DNA from: Microbacteriaceae bacterium UBA4731
Lineage (GTDB): Bacteria > Actinomycetota > Actinomycetes > Actinomycetales > Microbacteriaceae
Length of the DNA: 16,194 nucleotides
Reading direction: 5' to 3'
Assembly (NCBI GenBank): GCA_002404115.1
Contig: DHJB01000069.1
Coordinates: forward strand, 20,844 to 37,037
Below the pieces are notes generated by a model that ran no database searches, was not told where the DNA came from, and saw only the letters and a list, made by a program, of their open reading frames with translations. The translations under genes and the position numbers were made by a program. This document shows positions 14,457 to 16,194 of this stretch, piece by piece (position 1 is the stretch's first letter; each line of letters starts with the position of its first letter).

Positions 14457-14464
14457 TATAGATT
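14457..14464 (+). promoter_or_regulatory. -10 box of the clpP1-clpP2 operon
   Basis: TATAGATT contains TAGATT (14459-14464), a TANNNT -10. The start would be near 14471, with a ~28-nt leader carrying GGAG before ATG 14499. No good -35 is seen, which fits an activator-dependent promoter. Confidence 0.5.
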
Positions 14465-14498
14465 CATTCCTGAAGCGACAAGTGAAACGGAGCGCGAC

Positions 14499-15086
14499 AT
14501 GGCCGATATGACACCCACACCCGGCGTTTTTGACCGACTGCTGAAAGACCGGATTATCTGGCTCGGCTCGGAGGTCCGTGACGACACCGCCAACGAGATC
14601 TGCGCCAAGATCCTGCTGCTGGCAGCAGAGGACCCGAAGCTCGACATCTACCTCTACATCAACTCTCCCGGCGGTTCGATCACCGCCGGCATGGCGATTT
14701 ACGACACGATGCAGTTCGTGCCGAACGACATCGTCACTGTGGGTATCGGCATGGCGGCCTCGATGGGCCAGCTGCTGCTCACCTCCGGCACCAAGGGCAA
14801 GCGCTACATCACGCCGAACACCCGCGTGCTGCTGCACCAGCCGCACGGCGGCTTCGGCGGCACGGCCAGCGACATCCAGACGCAGGCGCAGCTCATCCTC
14901 GACATGAAGAAGCGCCTCGCCGAGATCACGGCGGCGCAGACCGGCAAGTCGGTCGAGCAGATCAACGCCGACGGTGACCGCGACCGCTGGTTCAGCGCGC
15001 AGGAAGCCCTCGAATACGGCTTCGTCGACCACGTCCGCGAGTCCGCAACTGATGTCGCCGGCGGCGGCGGAACCGTCACCAAGTAG
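14499..15086 (+). CDS. clpP1: ATP-dependent Clp protease proteolytic subunit 1
   Basis: A 195-residue serine protease subunit that forms the ClpP1P2 tetradecamer with the next gene product. It degrades proteins unfolded by ClpX or ClpC. The triad is visible: Ser88 in GMAASMGQ, His113 in LLHQPHGG, and Asp162 in [15 protein letters not shown]. Also present are INSPGGS and the Gly-rich C-terminus. The N-terminus is short, with little propeptide. ATG 14499 follows GGAG at a normal distance. The tig hairpin and the inverted-repeat element lie upstream; clpP2 begins 27 nt downstream. Confidence 0.97.
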   Translation: MADMTPTPGVFDRLLKDRIIWLGSEVRDDTANEICAKILLLAAEDPKLDIYLYINSPGGSITAGMAIYDTMQFVPNDIVTVGIGMAASMGQLLLTSGTKGKRYITPNTRVLLHQPHGGFGGTASDIQTQAQLILDMKKRLAEITAAQTGKSVEQINADGDRDRWFSAQEALEYGFVDHVRESATDVAGGGGTVTK

Positions 15087-15113
15087 TCCACCGGATCGAA
15101 CAGGAAAGAAACC

Positions 15114-15797
15114 ATGACACTCCCCACATTCGGTGGAACCGCCTCCAGCTCGATGGGCGATCCCGCCCGCCAGTTGCCCGGCTCCCGCTACATCCTGCCC
15201 ACCTTCGAAGAGCGCACGGCCTACGGCTACAAGCGCCAGGACCCGTACGCGAAGCTCTTCGAGGACCGCATCATCTTCCTCGGCGTGCAGGTGGATGACG
15301 CCTCAGCTGACGACGTGATGGCCCAGCTGCTCGTGCTCGAGAGCCAGGACCCCGACCGCGACATCGTGATGTACATCAACTCGCCCGGTGGCTCCTTCAC
15401 CGCGATGACGGCGATCTACGACACGATGCAGTACATCCGCCCGCACATCCAGACGGTCTGCCTCGGCCAGGCCGCCTCGGCCGCCGCCGTGCTGCTCGCC
15501 GGCGGAACGCAGGGCAAGCGCCTCGCCCTGCCGAACGCGCGCATCCTCATCCACCAGCCGTCCGTTGGCGGCTCGGGCAGCGGCCAGGCGTCGGACATCG
15601 AGATCCAGGCGGCCGAGATCATGCGCATGCGCGGGTGGCTCGAGGAGACGCTCTCCCACCACTCCAACAAGTCGGTGGAGCAGGTCAACAAGGACATCGA
15701 CCGCGACAAGATCCTCGGCGCGTCAGAGGCTCTCGAGTACGGTCTGATCGACCAGGTCCTGACCAGCCGCAAAAACCTGCCGACACTCGTCAAGTAA
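15114..15797 (+). CDS. clpP2: ATP-dependent Clp protease proteolytic subunit 2
   Basis: A 227-residue second ClpP subunit. Its triad is Ser122 (GQAASAAA), His147 (LIHQPSVGG) and Asp198 ([17 protein letters not shown]). [11 protein letters not shown] marks the substrate-binding strand. The first ~30 residues before [12 protein letters not shown] are a likely propeptide removed on maturation, as in mycobacterial ClpP2. Position 2 of the paired operon fits ClpP2, the ring that docks ClpX/ClpC in mycobacteria. The start is ATG 15114, with AGGAAAG upstream. Confidence 0.96.
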   Translation: MTLPTFGGTASSSMGDPARQLPGSRYILPTFEERTAYGYKRQDPYAKLFEDRIIFLGVQVDDASADDVMAQLLVLESQDPDRDIVMYINSPGGSFTAMTAIYDTMQYIRPHIQTVCLGQAASAAAVLLAGGTQGKRLALPNARILIHQPSVGGSGSGQASDIEIQAAEIMRMRGWLEETLSHHSNKSVEQVNKDIDRDKILGASEALEYGLIDQVLTSRKNLPTLVK

Positions 15798-15801
15798 CCC
15801 T

Positions 15802-15840
15802 GCGAACGGCGCGCCGGCCTTGGGTGGCGCGCCGTTTCGC
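15802..15840 (+). terminator. Strong hairpin terminator after clpP2
   Basis: Left arm 15802-15815 and right arm 15826-15840 form a 14-bp GC-rich stem with one bulged T around a 10-nt loop; the inner 11 bp (AACGGCGCGCC) are perfect. It begins 5 nt after the clpP2 stop and is followed by TTTG. It implies that clpX uses its own promoter or readthrough. Confidence 0.8.
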
Positions 15841-15879
15841 TTTGTGCCGGTCGTGCGCGTCAGTGGCACGGGCACAGGC

Positions 15880-15885
15880 TAGGCT
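15880..15885 (+). promoter_or_regulatory. -10 box for clpX
   Basis: TAGGCT is a TANNNT -10, with a start near 15892 and a ~28-nt leader. The leader contains GGAGGAGG (15905-15912), a full-strength SD 7 nt before ATG 15920. No clear -35 or ClgR box is seen. Confidence 0.45.
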
Positions 15886-15919
15886 CGTGTTCAGCAACAC
15901 CCATGGAGGAGGCTGACAG

Positions 15920-16194
15920 ATGGCCCGTATAGGCGAAAGCGCCGACCTGCTGAAGTGCTCCTTCTGCGGAAAGAGCCAAAAGCAGGTCCAGCAGCTCATT
16001 GCGGGCCCTGGCGTCTACATCTGCGACGAGTGCGTTGAGCTCTGCAACGAGATTATCGAGGAGCGCCTCGCCGAGGCCGGCCCCGAGGAAGGCAGCAGCG
16101 AGTTCGAGCTGCCGAAGCCGAAGGAAATCTTCGCCTTCCTCGAGGAGTACGTCATCGGCCAGGAGGCTGCCAAGCGTGCCCTCGCCGTTGCCGT
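15920..16194 (+). CDS. clpX: ATP-dependent Clp protease ATP-binding subunit ClpX (5' part only)
   Basis: Only the first 91 residues lie in the window. They cover the N-terminal zinc-binding domain with Cys13, Cys16, Cys35 and Cys38 (CSFC, CDEC), then a linker and the start of the AAA+ module at [20 protein letters not shown]. The window ends before the Walker A motif. ClpX unfolds tagged or adaptor-delivered proteins and feeds them into ClpP1P2. ATG 15920 follows a very strong GGAGGAGG. Confidence 0.97.
   Translation, partial: MARIGESADLLKCSFCGKSQKQVQQLIAGPGVYICDECVELCNEIIEERLAEAGPEEGSSEFELPKPKEIFAFLEEYVIGQEAAKRALAVA

Noticed and set aside
14247..15032. A 261-codon minus-strand frame over clpP1
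   Set aside because: It is antisense to clpP1 and starts in the tail of clpP1; no supporting features.
1..16194. CRISPR array, insertion sequence or prophage
   Set aside because: There are no regularly spaced repeats with unique spacers, no transposase, recombinase or phage structural motifs, and no terminal repeats with target duplications that I could see.

Overview
The window is high-GC chromosomal DNA from an actinobacterium, most likely Microbacteriaceae or a close relative. The reasons are the codon usage, TANNNT-type -10 boxes (several placed so that the mRNA would be leaderless), a mycothiol-linked DsbA-family reductase, a paired clpP1-clpP2 operon, and a gene order matching the Mycobacterium tuberculosis Rv2466c-Rv2457c neighbourhood. 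The family assignment is inference; the phylum is well supported.

Layout. Positions 1-1337 (minus) hold the N-terminal 445 residues of an SDR-fold protein with a Cys4 motif; its end lies outside the window. Next is a ProP-type osmolyte symporter (1462-3033, minus) with a strong palindromic terminator. From 3189 a plus-strand series starts: a mycothiol-dependent nitroreductase-like protein, rpiB, a Nei-type DNA glycosylase, a PaiB-family protein and a YtcJ-type amidohydrolase (to 7478). rpiB-nei and paiB-amidohydrolase are tightly coupled. A repeat-rich convergent gap (7474-7676) separates these from a minus-strand LPXTG surface protein (7677-9203). That gene has a long upstream leader containing a possible 20-codon minicistron. 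Divergent from it is a large three-domain PEP-synthase-family enzyme that most resembles rifampin phosphotransferases (9748-12438).

Then come tRNA-Gly(UCC, minus) and tRNA-Pro(UGG, plus), and the proteostasis block tig - clpP1 - clpP2 - clpX, the last cut by the window end. Trigger factor folds nascent chains, ClpP1P2 is the two-component protease core, and ClpX is its unfoldase. A ClgR-like box precedes clpP1. Three hairpins lie in this block: terminators after tig and clpP2, and a striking 81-bp inverted-repeat element between tig and clpP1.

The flanks (DsbA-like, rpiB, nei; tig, clpP1, clpP2, clpX) keep the order and orientation I recall from M. tuberculosis. The stretch from paiB to the RPH-like gene (about 5.3-12.4 kb) therefore looks like lineage-specific cargo in a conserved backbone. 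No transposase, integrase, CRISPR array, phage gene or rRNA is visible. I did not find a convincing wholly new multi-gene system. The most unusual items are the non-coding structures, the RPH-like enzyme, and active-site variants in the SDR and DsbA-family proteins.
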